From Acidobacteriota bacterium (GTDB lineage Bacteria; Acidobacteriota; Terriglobia; Terriglobales; Acidobacteriaceae), in the NCBI GenBank assembly GCA_021779935.1, contig JAJXZT010000064.1, positions 188,167 through 252,166 of the forward strand: a stretch of DNA of 64,000 nt. The letters are read 5' to 3'. Shown in pieces: positions 17,215 through 26,809 of this stretch. Made by a program: the position numbers and the translations under genes. The notes below the pieces were generated by a model. The model worked only from the letters and a program-made list of their open reading frames with translations. It made no database searches and was not told the DNA's origin. Position 1 is the first letter of the stretch, and every line of letters starts with the position of its first letter.

Positions 17215-20200
17215 ATGAACAGACCAAAAGTGACGATTGATGGCAACGAGGCCGCGGCATACGTTGCCCACAAGATCAACGAGGTGATCGCGATCTATCC
17301 GATCACGCCCTCGTCGCCCATGGGCGAGTGGTCGGACCAGTGGTCGTCCGAAAACAAGCCGAATATCTGGGGGACAATTCCACAGGTGATCGAAATGCAG
17401 AGCGAGGCGGGAGCCTCGGGTGCGCTGCATGGCGCGTTGCAGGGAGGCGCGCTGGCCACGACGTTTACCTCGTCGCAGGGACTGCTGTTGATGATCCCGA
17501 ACATGTACAAGATTGCCGGCGAACTGACGTCGTGCGTGATGCACGTGGCGGCGCGTTCGGTGGCGGCACAGGCGCTGTCGATCTTTGGCGATCACCAGGA
17601 CGTGATGGCCGTGAGGCAGACGGGCTGGGCGATGGTCAGCAGCAACAACGTGCAGGAAGTGATGGACTTTGCGCTGATCGCACAAGCGGCCTCGCTGGAG
17701 GCGCGGCTTCCGTTCGTGCACTTCTTCGACGGCTTCCGCACATCGCACGAAGTGGCGAAGGTGGAACAACTCCAGATGGACGACCTGAGGGCGATGATCA
17801 GCGACGAACTGGTGCAGGCGCATCGCAGCCGTGGATTGACGCCTGACCGTCCGGTGCTGAGAGGCACGGCGCAGAACCCGGATGTCTACTTCCAGGCGCG
17901 CGAGACGGTGAACCCGTACTACCTGGCGGTTCCGACGATTGTGCAGAACGCGATGGACAAGTTCGCGAAGATCGTGGGGCGGCAGTATCACCTGGTCGAC
18001 TACGTGGGCGCTCCGGATGCGGAGAAGGTGATTGTGCTGATGGGCTCGGGCGCGGACGTGGCGCAAGAGGCGATTGAGTACATGGTGTCCAAGGGCGAAA
18101 AGGTGGGCATGTTGAAGATCCACCTCTACCGGCCATTCCCCACCGAGTACTTCCTGAAGGCGCTGCCGGCAACGGTGAAGGCGCTTTCGGTACTGGATCG
18201 CACGAAGGAACCGGGCGCGACGGGCGAGCCGCTCTACCAGGACGTGGTGACGGCGCTGATGGAGTCGATGGCCGAGGGCACGCTGCCGTTCAAGAGCTTC
18301 CCGAAGGTGGTTGGCGGACGCTACGGATTGTCGTCGAAGGAGTTCACGCCGGCGATGGTGAAGGGCGTGTTCAACGACCTGGACAAGAAGCAGACGAAGA
18401 ACCACTACACGGTGGGCATTGTGGACGACGTGACGCACACGTCGCTGGACTACGATCCGAAGTTCTCGACCGAGGACGCGAAGACGGTGCGGGCGCTCTT
18501 CTACGGACTGGGCGCGGACGGCACGGTGGGCGCAAACAAGAACTCGATCAAGATCATTGGCGAGGACACGGACAACTACGCGCAGGGCTACTTCGTTTAC
18601 GACTCGAAGAAATCGGGGTCGGTGACGACGTCGCACCTGCGGTTTGGACCGAAGCCGATCCGTTCGAGCTACCTGATCACCCAGGCAAACTTTGTGGCGT
18701 GCCACCAGTTCTCGTTCCTGGAGCGGGTGGAGATGCTGAAGTTCGCCGAGGACGGCGCGACCTTCCTGCTGAACAGCGCGTACGGGCCGGACGAGGTGTG
18801 GAACAAGCTGCCGAAGACGGTGCAGCAGGAAATTATCGACAAGAAGCTGAAGTTCTACGTGATCGACGGCTACTCGGTGGGACGCGATACGGGCATGGGC
18901 GGCAGGATCAACACGATCATGCAGACATGCTTCTTCGCCATCTCGGGCGTGCTGCCGCGTGAAGAGGCAATCGAGGCGATCAAGAAGTCGATCAAGAAGA
19001 CGTACGGACGGCGCGGCGAGTCGGTGGTGCAGAAGAACTTTGCGGCAGTGGACGCAGCGCTGGCGCATCTGCACGAAGTGAAGATTCCGGCGAAGGCGAC
19101 GAGCACGTTCGACGTGCGGCTGCCGGTGCCGGTGGAAGCTCCGGCGTTCGTGCAGAACGTGATTGGGCCGATCGTGGCCGGCAACGGCGACCTGCTGCCG
19201 GTGAGCGCGCTGCCCATCGACGGCACGTTCCCGACGGGCACGGCGATGTGGGAGAAGCGCAACATCGCAATGGAAATCCCCGAGTGGGATGAGAAGCTGT
19301 GCATCCAGTGCGGCAAGTGCATCCTGGTGTGCCCGCATGCGGTGATCCGCGCGAAGGTCTACGAGAGTGACAAGTTGAAGGGCGCTCCGGAGACGTTCAA
19401 GTCGGCAGAAGCGAAGTGGAAGAACTTTGCGGGACAGAAGTACACGCTGCAGGTGGCTCCAGAGGATTGCACCGGATGCGCACTGTGCATCGAGGCGTGC
19501 CCTGCGAAGTCGAAGACGGAAGTGAAACACAAGGCGATCAACATGGTCGCGCAGCCGCCAATCCGCGAGCAGGAAGCGAAGAACTGGGAGTTCTTCCTGA
19601 ACCTGCCGGAAGCGGACCGCACGCAGTTGAGCCTGAGCCAAGTGAAGGACGCACAATTGCTGCAACCGTTGTTCGAGTTCTCGGGCGCTTGCTCGGGTTG
19701 CGGCGAAACGCCGTACGTGAAGCTGATGACGCAGTTGTTCGGCGACCGCACGGTGGTGGCCAACGCGACGGGATGCTCGTCGATCTACGGCGGCAACCTG
19801 CCGACGACGCCGTACACGTTCAACAAGGACGGACGCGGCGTGGCGTGGTCGAACTCGCTGTTTGAAGATAACGCTGAGTTCGGACTGGGCATGCGGCTAG
19901 CAATCGACAAGCAGACGGAGTATGCGCGCGAACTGCTGGTGAAGATGGCCGGCATGCTTCCGGAAGAGCTGGTGAAAGGGCTGCTTGGAGCCGACCAGTC
20001 GACGGAAGCGGCGATTGCGGCGCAACGGGTGCGCGTCGTCGAGCTGAAAAAGAAGCTGGCGACGATGAAGACAGCCGAGGCGAAAGATTTGCTGAGCCTG
20101 GCAGACAACCTGGTGGATCGGAGCGTGTGGATCGTCGGCGGCGACGGCTGGGCGTACGACATCGGCTACGGCGGACTGGACCACGTGCTGGCAAGCGGGC

Positions 20201-20847
20201 GGAACGTGAACATCCTGGTGCTGGATACCGAAGTCTACTCGAACACCGGCGGACAGATGTCGAAGTCGACGCCGAGAGGCGCAGTGGCGAAGTTTGCCGC
20301 GGGCGGCAAGCCGCGTCCAAAGAAGGACCTGGCGCTGATCGCGATGAACTACCCGTGCTACGTGGCGAGGATCGCCATGGGCTCCAGCGATATGCAGACG
20401 ATGAAGGCGTTCCTGGAGGCCGAGGCCTACGACGGACCGTCAATCATCATCGCGTACAGCCACTGCATCGCGCACGGCTACGACCTGGTGCATGGACTGG
20501 ATCAGCAGAAGCTGGCCGTGCAGGCCGGTCACTGGCCGCTGTTCCGCTACAACCCGAGCCTGATCGAACAAGGCAAGAATCCATTCCAACTGGATTCGAA
20601 GGCGCCAACGATTGGACTGGATAAGTACATCTACAACGAAACGCGCTACACGATGCTGCGGCAGAGCAATCCGGAGGCGGCTGCGGAGCTGCTGAAGGAA
20701 GCACAGCGTGACGCGGATGAGCGCTGGAAGACGTACGAGTACCTGGCGCAAATGCCACCGATGCACGCGGCGGGAGCGATTGCCACGCTGGCATCGAAGG
20801 CGAAGGACGAAACACCAGCAGCGAAAGGGACAGCGAACAATGACTGA
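17215..20847 (+). CDS. nifJ: Pyruvate:ferredoxin (flavodoxin) oxidoreductase, single chain
   Basis: 1210 residues, the normal length of homodimeric PFOR. Visible domains in order: the N-terminal pyrimidine-binding domain (AIYPITPSSPMGEW), the transketolase-C-like domain II, the gamma domain, a two-cluster ferredoxin domain (CIQCGKCILVCP and CTGCALCIEACP near 700-770), and the C-terminal TPP domain (ATGCSSIYGGN, then GDGWAYDIGYGG and SNTGGQMSKST). An extra Cys pair in SGACSGCGETPY binds the proximal cluster. It oxidises pyruvate to acetyl-CoA and reduces ferredoxin, or runs in reverse. It overlaps the next gene by eight bases. Confidence 0.95.
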   Translation: MNRPKVTIDGNEAAAYVAHKINEVIAIYPITPSSPMGEWSDQWSSENKPNIWGTIPQVIEMQSEAGASGALHGALQGGALATTFTSSQGLLLMIPNMYKIAGELTSCVMHVAARSVAAQALSIFGDHQDVMAVRQTGWAMVSSNNVQEVMDFALIAQAASLEARLPFVHFFDGFRTSHEVAKVEQLQMDDLRAMISDELVQAHRSRGLTPDRPVLRGTAQNPDVYFQARETVNPYYLAVPTIVQNAMDKFAKIVGRQYHLVDYVGAPDAEKVIVLMGSGADVAQEAIEYMVSKGEKVGMLKIHLYRPFPTEYFLKALPATVKALSVLDRTKEPGATGEPLYQDVVTALMESMAEGTLPFKSFPKVVGGRYGLSSKEFTPAMVKGVFNDLDKKQTKNHYTVGIVDDVTHTSLDYDPKFSTEDAKTVRALFYGLGADGTVGANKNSIKIIGEDTDNYAQGYFVYDSKKSGSVTTSHLRFGPKPIRSSYLITQANFVACHQFSFLERVEMLKFAEDGATFLLNSAYGPDEVWNKLPKTVQQEIIDKKLKFYVIDGYSVGRDTGMGGRINTIMQTCFFAISGVLPREEAIEAIKKSIKKTYGRRGESVVQKNFAAVDAALAHLHEVKIPAKATSTFDVRLPVPVEAPAFVQNVIGPIVAGNGDLLPVSALPIDGTFPTGTAMWEKRNIAMEIPEWDEKLCIQCGKCILVCPHAVIRAKVYESDKLKGAPETFKSAEAKWKNFAGQKYTLQVAPEDCTGCALCIEACPAKSKTEVKHKAINMVAQPPIREQEAKNWEFFLNLPEADRTQLSLSQVKDAQLLQPLFEFSGACSGCGETPYVKLMTQLFGDRTVVANATGCSSIYGGNLPTTPYTFNKDGRGVAWSNSLFEDNAEFGLGMRLAIDKQTEYARELLVKMAGMLPEELVKGLLGADQSTEAAIAAQRVRVVELKKKLATMKTAEAKDLLSLADNLVDRSVWIVGGDGWAYDIGYGGLDHVLASGRNVNILVLDTEVYSNTGGQMSKSTPRGAVAKFAAGGKPRPKKDLALIAMNYPCYVARIAMGSSDMQTMKAFLEAEAYDGPSIIIAYSHCIAHGYDLVHGLDQQKLAVQAGHWPLFRYNPSLIEQGKNPFQLDSKAPTIGLDKYIYNETRYTMLRQSNPEAAAELLKEAQRDADERWKTYEYLAQMPPMHAAGAIATLASKAKDETPAAKGTANND

Positions 20848-21850
20848 TCTATCGACAAAGTACCTTGGAATGAAGCTGAAAAATCCGCTGGTGGTGTCGG
20901 CGTCTCCGTTGTGCAAGGAGATCGACAACCTGAAACGGATGGAAGATGCGGGCGCGGCGGCAATCGTGCTGCACTCGCTTTTTGAAGAACAGATCCAGAT
21001 CGAGAGCAACGAACTGGACCGCTTCCTGTGGGAGTCGTCGAGCGTCTCGGCCGAGGCAACCGACTACTATCCCGACCTGGGCAATTACAACATCGGGCCG
21101 GATGGATATTTGGAGCACATCCGAAAGGCGAAGAAGGCAGTGAGAGTCCCGGTGATCGCCAGCCTGAACGGCGTGTCGAAGGGCGGCTGGGTGCGGTATG
21201 CGAAGGACATGGAACAGGCCGGCGCGGACGCGCTGGAACTGAACATCTATTTCCTGCCGACCGATCCGAAGCTGACGGCGCTCGACGTGGAAAACATGTA
21301 CGTCGAACTGGTGAAGGAAGTGAAGAGCACGGTGAAGATTCCGGTGGCGGTGAAGATCGGAGCTTTCTTCAGCGCGATGGCCAACATGGGCGTGAAGCTG
21401 GATAAGGCCGGAGCGGACGGACTGGTGATGTTCAACCGCTTCTACCAGCCGGACTTCAACCTGGATACGCTGGAAGTGGTTCCCGACCTCGTTCTGAGCC
21501 GCTCGAATGAACTGAAACTGCGGCTGCACTGGACGGCAATCCTGTTCGGAAAGATCAAGGCAGACATGGCAATCACGGGCGGAGTCCACGTGGCGGAAGA
21601 CGTGGTGAAGTCGATGATGGCCGGAGCGAAGGTCGCAATGACGACCTCGGCGCTGCTGGAACAGGGAATCGGATATCTGAAAGTGCTGAACACCAACCTG
21701 CAAGAGTGGCTGGAAAAGCACGAGTACGAATCGATCACGCAGATGCAAGGCAGCATGAGCCAGAAGAACGTTGCGCATCCGGCAGCGTTCGAGAGAGCAA
21801 ATTACATGAAGGTGTTGAGCTCGTATTCGGTGGAAACGCCGGTGCGATAA
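20840..21850 (+). CDS. Dihydroorotate dehydrogenase-like flavoprotein
   Basis: 336 residues from the ATG at 20840 inside the nifJ stop region. It begins MTDLSTKYLGMKLKNPLVVS, a DHOD-like TIM barrel, with GADALELNIYF, IPVAVKIGAF and ITGGVHVAEDV strands. The proteins annotated as DHOD-like beside PFOR genes lack confirmed pyrimidine function and probably act in another redox step. Translational coupling to nifJ suggests a linked function. A strong terminator follows. Confidence 0.85.
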   Translation: MTDLSTKYLGMKLKNPLVVSASPLCKEIDNLKRMEDAGAAAIVLHSLFEEQIQIESNELDRFLWESSSVSAEATDYYPDLGNYNIGPDGYLEHIRKAKKAVRVPVIASLNGVSKGGWVRYAKDMEQAGADALELNIYFLPTDPKLTALDVENMYVELVKEVKSTVKIPVAVKIGAFFSAMANMGVKLDKAGADGLVMFNRFYQPDFNLDTLEVVPDLVLSRSNELKLRLHWTAILFGKIKADMAITGGVHVAEDVVKSMMAGAKVAMTTSALLEQGIGYLKVLNTNLQEWLEKHEYESITQMQGSMSQKNVAHPAAFERANYMKVLSSYSVETPVR

Positions 21851-21875
21851 GCAATAGAGTTGGTCTGTGATAAAA

Positions 21876-21906
21876 GGGCGGCCGAAAGCGGGCCGCCCGA
21901 TTTTTT
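21876..21906 (+). terminator. Terminator of the nifJ operon
   Basis: GGGCGGCC (21876-21883) pairs with GGCCGCCC (21891-21898) around a seven-base loop, then GA and six T's. Confidence 0.88.
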
Positions 21907-21976
21907 GGCGGCAGAAGTCGGTCGACTGAGGAGAAATACATCATCGTAAATTTTGAGTAATGGTATAGTTTTCTGC

Positions 21977-22672
21977 ATGCCGCAAACGGGGATAAGCAGA
22001 CTACGCACTTTCGTCAGCCAGACACCGGGCCTTAGTTGGCTTATAGACGTCTGGCACGTACTACACTTCAATGGGTCGCCGCAGTACTGGGAGTCACGGT
22101 ACCAATCTGGCAGCACGTCGGGCGATGGCTCTTACGGTGAACTGGCAGAGTTCAAGGCTGCAATACTGAATCAGTTCGTGGCGCAGAATGGAATCTCGTC
22201 GGTGCTCGAGCTGGGCTGCGGGGATGGCAATCAGCTTTCACTTGCGAAGTATCCCTCGTACATTGGATACGACATTGCCCCGACGGCGGTCGAGCTCTGC
22301 AAGAAGCGCTTTGCCGGAGACAGCAGCAAGCAGTTTTATGTATACACCCCGTCGAATTACGTGCCTATCCGCTGCGAATTGGCGCTTTCACTGGATGTGA
22401 TGTACCACCTGGTGGAGAGCAAAATATTCGAGAGCCACGTGCGGCACCTGTTTGATTCCGCCACGCAGTATGTAATTGTCTATTCTTCCAACGAGAAGAA
22501 GTATCCCTCGTATCCCGCAGCACACGTGAAGTATCGCGAAGTGACGAGGGAGATCCCGAGACTTGTCTCAGGATGGTCACTGATGCAGACGATCAAGAAC
22601 CGTTATCCCTACGACTTCAGTACAGGCAAGGGATCGTTGGCCGACTTCTTCATCTACAAGAAAGTTCAGTAG
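21977..22672 (+). CDS. SAM-dependent methyltransferase
   Basis: 231 residues from ATG 21977; an in-frame TTG at 21953 would add eight residues. Motif I is VLELGCGDGNQLSLA, followed by YIGYDIAPTAV (acidic beta2) and the CELALSLDVMYHL segment, a standard class I methyltransferase. There are two aromatic-rich stretches but no membrane segment. It resembles methyltransferases of glycan or lipid loci. It is isolated between the nifJ operon and ribA, with bases slightly richer in A+T than the neighbours. The substrate is unknown. Confidence 0.75.
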   Translation: MPQTGISRLRTFVSQTPGLSWLIDVWHVLHFNGSPQYWESRYQSGSTSGDGSYGELAEFKAAILNQFVAQNGISSVLELGCGDGNQLSLAKYPSYIGYDIAPTAVELCKKRFAGDSSKQFYVYTPSNYVPIRCELALSLDVMYHLVESKIFESHVRHLFDSATQYVIVYSSNEKKYPSYPAAHVKYREVTREIPRLVSGWSLMQTIKNRYPYDFSTGKGSLADFFIYKKVQ

Positions 22673-22761
22673 AAATTCCCTACGGCAAAGGAGAGAGCAT
22701 TCAGCCAGGCACGGCAGGGTGCTCTTCCCGCCCAGAGACGCGACATGAGGAGTGTGTCGCG

Positions 22762-23409
22762 CTAGGGGATACGTTTGCCGATGAGGTGGCCCATTTTTTC
22801 GCGCTTGGTTTTGATGTAGCGCTTGGAGTGGGCATGGGGTTCGACTTCGGCGGAGACGCGCTCGACGACCTTGATGCCGGCGTTTTCGACGGCGGCGACT
22901 TTGTCCGGGTTATTTGAGAGCAGGCGCACCTGCGTGAGGCCGAGGGCTTTCATGACTTCCACGGGCAGGTTGTACTCGCGGCAGTCGGACTTGTAGCCGA
23001 GCTTCTCATTGGCTTCGACGGTGTCGAGACCCTGATCCTGAAGTTCGTAAGCCTGGAGTTTTGCCATGAGGCCGATGCCGCGGCCTTCCTGCTGCTCGTA
23101 GATGAGCACGCCGGCGCCGCGCTCGCCGATCATCTTGAGCGCAAGCTCGAGCTGCTGGCGGCAATCGCAACGGAGCGAGCCGAAGACATCGCCGGTGAGG
23201 CACTGCGAGTGGATGCGGACGAGAGGCGGCTCGGAATGGATGTCGCCCATGACGAGCGCGACGGCCGTCTCCTTGCGGCGTTCGGTGTGGGTGGGGGATT
23301 CGATGGCGCAGGGATCTCCGGGGAAATAACCTTCAAAGCCGAGAATGCGGAACTGTCCCCAGCGGGTGGGGAAGTTGGCGTCGGCGATTTTTTTGACCGT
23401 GGAACTCAC
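22762..23409 (-). CDS. ribA: GTP cyclohydrolase II
   Basis: 215 residues, the usual length of stand-alone RibA. The zinc-binding cysteines lie in CLTGDVFGSLRCDCRQQ, and the active-site region is YEQQEGRGIGLMAKLQAY. It converts GTP to 2,5-diamino-6-ribosylamino-pyrimidinone phosphate, the first step of riboflavin synthesis. No RibB domain is fused and no other rib biosynthesis gene is adjacent; ribF lies 20 kb away at 42775. Confidence 0.95.
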   Translation of the reverse strand: MSSTVKKIADANFPTRWGQFRILGFEGYFPGDPCAIESPTHTERRKETAVALVMGDIHSEPPLVRIHSQCLTGDVFGSLRCDCRQQLELALKMIGERGAGVLIYEQQEGRGIGLMAKLQAYELQDQGLDTVEANEKLGYKSDCREYNLPVEVMKALGLTQVRLLSNNPDKVAAVENAGIKVVERVSAEVEPHAHSKRYIKTKREKMGHLIGKRIP

Positions 23410-23520
23410 ATAACGATTATAAAGCCGCGAGCGGCCGTCCGTCAGGCGCGCAGGCGAGTTTCAGATGCGGGGCGCGACGCGGTAAGATTCCAGATGCCCA
23501 TGAGTTCTGACAAAGGGGAA

Positions 23521-24063
23521 ATGGCAACGATGCGGAAAGCTGGAATGTGGTGCGCGGTGGTGATGTGCGCGGCGATGACGGCGAGCGCGCAAACGGCGAA
23601 GTCGAGCCTGTTGACGAGGGACCTGACGGGAAAGCCAGCGCCGGAGCTGAAGCTGAAATCGGCTGGCGGCAAGGCATACGACCTGGCGGAGATGAAGGGC
23701 AAGACGGTGCTGATCGATTTCTGGGCGACATGGTGCGGCCCGTGCCGGCAGGCATTGCCGGTGGTGAAGAAAGTCTACGAAGAAGAAAAAGGCAAAGGCC
23801 TGGTGGTGTGGAGCGTGGACGAAGATACCAACGCACAACAGGCAGCGGCGTTCCTGAAAAAAGAAGGTTACACATGGCCCGACCTGCATGACGCGGGCAT
23901 GGCGGCGATGAAGGCGTGGGGGACGAAGGGTATCCCGTACATGGTGATCGTGGACAAGACGGGGAAGGTTGCGTTCGTACACGTCAGCTCGATTTCGCAG
24001 AAGCTGGACCCGGTGCAGTTCGAGAAGGAGTTGCGCGAGGCAGTATCGAAGGCGATGGAATAA
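23521..24063 (+). CDS. TlpA/ResA-like thioredoxin-fold protein
   Basis: 180 residues from the ATG at 23521, preceded by an AAAGGGGAA ribosome site. A signal peptide (cleavage near TASAQT) is followed by a TlpA-type thioredoxin fold with LIDFWATWCGPCRQALP; the WCGPC redox motif is intact. GIPYMVIVDKTGKV gives the cis-proline region. A periplasmic disulfide reductase or cytochrome-c maturation role is typical of the family. It is monocistronic and ends in a terminator. Confidence 0.88.
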   Translation: MATMRKAGMWCAVVMCAAMTASAQTAKSSLLTRDLTGKPAPELKLKSAGGKAYDLAEMKGKTVLIDFWATWCGPCRQALPVVKKVYEEEKGKGLVVWSVDEDTNAQQAAAFLKKEGYTWPDLHDAGMAAMKAWGTKGIPYMVIVDKTGKVAFVHVSSISQKLDPVQFEKELREAVSKAME

Positions 24064-24082
24064 GCCGGACGGGGTTCAAGCG

Positions 24083-24104
24083 AGGGCGCGAAAGCGCCCT
24101 TTTT
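24083..24104 (+). terminator. Terminator of the TlpA-like gene
   Basis: AGGGCGC (24083-24089) and GCGCCCT (24094-24100) around a GAAA tetraloop, followed by TTTT. Confidence 0.88.
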
Positions 24105-24138
24105 CATTGGGATAAGGAAAGTAAGGCTTGGAATTATT

Positions 24139-24214
24139 TGGTGGAGCTAGTCGGGATCGAACCGACGACCTCTGCAGTGCGATTGCAGCGCTCTCCCAGC
24201 TGAGCTATAGCCCC
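24139..24214 (-). tRNA. tRNA-Ala (anticodon CGC)
   Basis: The minus strand folds as a full cloverleaf of 76 bases with encoded CCA: acceptor GGGGCTA/TAGCTCC, D arm GCTC-AGCTGGGA-GAGC, anticodon arm CTGCA-ATCGCAC-TGCAG, and T arm with TTCGATC. Loop positions 34-36 read CGC, decoding GCG alanine codons. Confidence 0.97.
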
Positions 24215-24333
24215 ACTTGGGTGGGACCGCCGTAGGGCGATCCTGGGAAGGTTCGTACGTTGCCGTACTGAAGGGATTGTAACAGCGGAAAGAGCGGTTC
24301 GCCAAGTTTGCGGGGCGAAGTAACAGCATAAGG

Positions 24334-24359
24334 AAAGGGCGCCGATGCCGGCGCCCTTT
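24334..24359 (-). terminator. Terminator of ctpA
   Basis: GGGCGCC (24337-24343) pairs with GGCGCCC (24350-24356), extended by AAA/TTT, 27 bases beyond the ctpA stop. It separates ctpA from the tRNA-Ala gene on the same strand. Confidence 0.8.
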
Positions 24360-24385
24360 CTGATCGCACCTAAAGGAGGATGCTG

Positions 24386-25996
24386 TCAGTCTTTCGCGAG
24401 GTGCGAACTGTTGCGCTCAGCGATGATCTTCTGAGCGGTTTCCGTGAGTTGCTTCGCTTGCGGAAGCAGATCAAGCGCCTTCTGGACATTGGGGTCCGCT
24501 TCGGCGCTGACTTGCAGGCCAGCTTGCTCGCCAAACTCGTTGGTGAAGACTTCGGTCTTGATGCTGGCCTTCAGCCACGCGAGGTTGTCGGCGATGTCCT
24601 GCTCGGTATACGGGATCTTCTGATCGGTAAGGAACGTGCGGAATTGCTGCATGACGTTGTCGTCAACCTGCCAGTCCTTGTTGATCTTGTGCTCGACGCC
24701 ATAGTGCTGGGCGAAGTTGAAGAACGCGTACTTGATGAGGAGCATGTCCTGGAAGTGGTTGCTCTTGATGTTCGGCAGCTTGACGTCAGGAGTGATTCCA
24801 CCCCCACCCATAACCGTGCGGCCACTGTCAGTGAGCTTGACTTCGCGGTTGGGATTGTTGTCGGTCCCGTTCTCTTCCGCGTCGCGGTTGTAATAGTAGT
24901 CGTAGAGCGAAATGCCGTTGTAGTCGCGCTGAATGAGGCGGCCGCTGGGCGTGTAGTACTTGGCCGTGGTGAGGGCCAGTCCGGTGTTCTGAGAAAGCGG
25001 AAAGACGGTTTGCACAAGGCCCTTGCCGAAGGTGACTTCGCCGGCAATCAGAGCGCGGTCGTGATCCTGCAATGCGCCGGAGACGATCTCGGCGGCGGAA
25101 GCGGTGCCGCGGTTGACGAGGACAACGATCGGATAGTCCTTGCCGCCATTGCCATGCGCCGCGCGGTAGATCTTTTCGGCTGAATTGCGGCCGTGGTGCG
25201 AGACGATGACCTGCCCCTTCTTCAGGAACATGTCAGACATGCCAACGGCTTCGTTGAGGAGGCCGCCGGGATTGCCGCGCAGGTCGAGGATCAGGCCTTT
25301 CAAATTACCCATATCGTCGAGAGCCTGCCGGACTTCCTGATCGGTGGTTTCCTGGAATCCGGAGACGTGTATGTAGCCAATGCCGGGCCGGATGAGGAAG
25401 TGAACATCGACGGAGTAGCGGGGAATCTCGTCACGAATGACGACGAACTCAAGCGGCTTGGGCGTGCCTTCGCGCAGGATGGTGATGTGCACGGGCGTGC
25501 CCTTGGGGCCCTTGAGCAAGTCGGCTACCTGGGAGGTTGTCATGTTGTCGGTGGACTTGCCATCGACGGCGGCGATGATGTCGCCGGAGCGGATACCGGC
25601 GCGATAGGCCGGAGCGCCCGCGAACGGAGCCACCACAATGATCTTGTTATTGCGCGGGCCAACCTGCATTCCGACGCCGTAGTACTTGCCGCTCTGCTCC
25701 TCGCGAAGCGCGGCAAACTGCTTGGGGTCGAAGAAGTTGGAGTGCGGGTCGAGGACACGCAGCATGGCCGGGATGGCGCCATTGTAGATGGCCTTGTCGG
25801 GATCGACTTTCTCCGCGTAATTCTGGTCCACGATGTTGTAAACGTTGGCGAAAGTTTTCAGACTGCTGCGGACGTCGGTGTCGGCGGCGGGATCGCTGAA
25901 GCCAACGCGCTGGCCAAAGAGAGCTCCAAGAAATCCGCACGCAACTATGACGACGAAGACAAGGAGAAGGGAACGCCGGGAACTACTACGGGCCAT
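24386..25996 (-). CDS. ctpA: C-terminal processing protease, S41 family
   Basis: 536 residues. The start at 25996 has GGAAGGAATC upstream; the longer open frame to 26140 has no such site. An N-terminal signal anchor (residues 10-28) is followed by a PDZ domain (YGVGMQVG, AGIRSGDIIAAVDG) and an S41 catalytic domain. NRGTASAAEIVSG carries the serine and GEVTFGKGLVQ the lysine of the Ser-Lys dyad. CtpA proteases trim or degrade periplasmic proteins. A C-terminal tail of about 120 residues follows the core. Confidence 0.92.
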   Translation of the reverse strand: MARSSSRRSLLLVFVVIVACGFLGALFGQRVGFSDPAADTDVRSSLKTFANVYNIVDQNYAEKVDPDKAIYNGAIPAMLRVLDPHSNFFDPKQFAALREEQSGKYYGVGMQVGPRNNKIIVVAPFAGAPAYRAGIRSGDIIAAVDGKSTDNMTTSQVADLLKGPKGTPVHITILREGTPKPLEFVVIRDEIPRYSVDVHFLIRPGIGYIHVSGFQETTDQEVRQALDDMGNLKGLILDLRGNPGGLLNEAVGMSDMFLKKGQVIVSHHGRNSAEKIYRAAHGNGGKDYPIVVLVNRGTASAAEIVSGALQDHDRALIAGEVTFGKGLVQTVFPLSQNTGLALTTAKYYTPSGRLIQRDYNGISLYDYYYNRDAEENGTDNNPNREVKLTDSGRTVMGGGGITPDVKLPNIKSNHFQDMLLIKYAFFNFAQHYGVEHKINKDWQVDDNVMQQFRTFLTDQKIPYTEQDIADNLAWLKASIKTEVFTNEFGEQAGLQVSAEADPNVQKALDLLPQAKQLTETAQKIIAERNSSHLAKD

Positions 25997-26371
25997 CTTG
26001 ATTCCTTCCGGAGTGGCGGGATTAGCTGCCAATGGATCCTCGAAATGCCGAGCCGATAACCTTATTGTTTTTTGCAGTATAGCACGGAGACCAGCTCGAT
26101 TTCCGCGACGCGCGAGCGACGTGGGGACTCCCCGAACCATGGCTGCAAGGCAACTTTCAAACGCCTAAGTCCGCCATTCGTTGAGATGCAAGCGACTGGC
26201 CCAGGGGTTCGAAAATGTGCCCAAGACAAGGGTAAGACGGGGCAGAAGCGGGAAAGAAAGCGGAAACCGATGGATGAACCGGAAAGCGGGACAAGCCATG
26301 TGGCATCAGCACGTTTGGGGAGGTGGGAAAGCGGGACGCCGAGGCGAAGTTACGATGTATCATGAAAGGCT
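25997..26371. other. 375-bp divergent spacer between ctpA and tat genes
   Basis: No gene recognised. A GGCAGAAGCGGGAAAGAAAG run and an AAAGCGGG repeat (near 26239, 26282 and 26327) lie towards the tat side, and TATCAT near 26358 could be part of the tat promoter. Confidence 0.45.
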
Positions 26372-26809
26372 ATGAATCTGGGCATGCCGGAAATGCTGTT
26401 CATCTTCTTTATCGCCCTGCTGATGTTTGGGCCGAAGAAGCTGCCGCAAATCGGGCGGGAAATTGGCAAGTTTATGGCGGAGTTCAAACGCGCCAGCAAC
26501 GAGTTCAAGTACCAGCTCGAATCGGAAATACAACAGCTCGAATACGAAGACAAACAGAAAAACGCGGCCACAACGCGGGACGAAACGGCCACTACCATTG
26601 CGGAGATCGAATCGCAGGAGAGCACGTTCACGATCCGACCGCCGCAGCAGCCAAGCGTGCCAAGCACGCTGGGCGAAGGCGCCGTACTGTCCACGGATTC
26701 CAGCGAGCATGCAGCCGAAGAACCAGCCTCGGAAGCCGCTACGGTTTCACCCGTGATTAGCGAAATTCCGGCCGGCGAAACCGCCGCCGACAAGGGATCG
26801 AATGCCTGA
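26372..26809 (+). CDS. Twin-arginine translocase TatA/TatB family subunit
   Basis: 145 residues: a short N-terminal membrane helix (residues 4-20, MPEMLFIFFIALLMFGPKK), the FGPKKLP hinge, an amphipathic helix and a long acidic, Pro/Ser-rich tail. The Glu near position 7 and the length favour TatB, but TatA-like function cannot be excluded when it is the only small subunit of the locus. It acts with TatC to export folded proteins with RR signals, such as the DUF1501 protein. It overlaps tatC by eight bases. Confidence 0.88.
   Translation: MNLGMPEMLFIFFIALLMFGPKKLPQIGREIGKFMAEFKRASNEFKYQLESEIQQLEYEDKQKNAATTRDETATTIAEIESQESTFTIRPPQQPSVPSTLGEGAVLSTDSSEHAAEEPASEAATVSPVISEIPAGETAADKGSNA

Noticed and set aside
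16987..19665. 892-codon open frame on the minus strand
   Set aside because: It lies entirely antisense to nifJ, is extremely rich in Arg, His and Leu, has no motif, and arises from the GC-biased third positions of nifJ.
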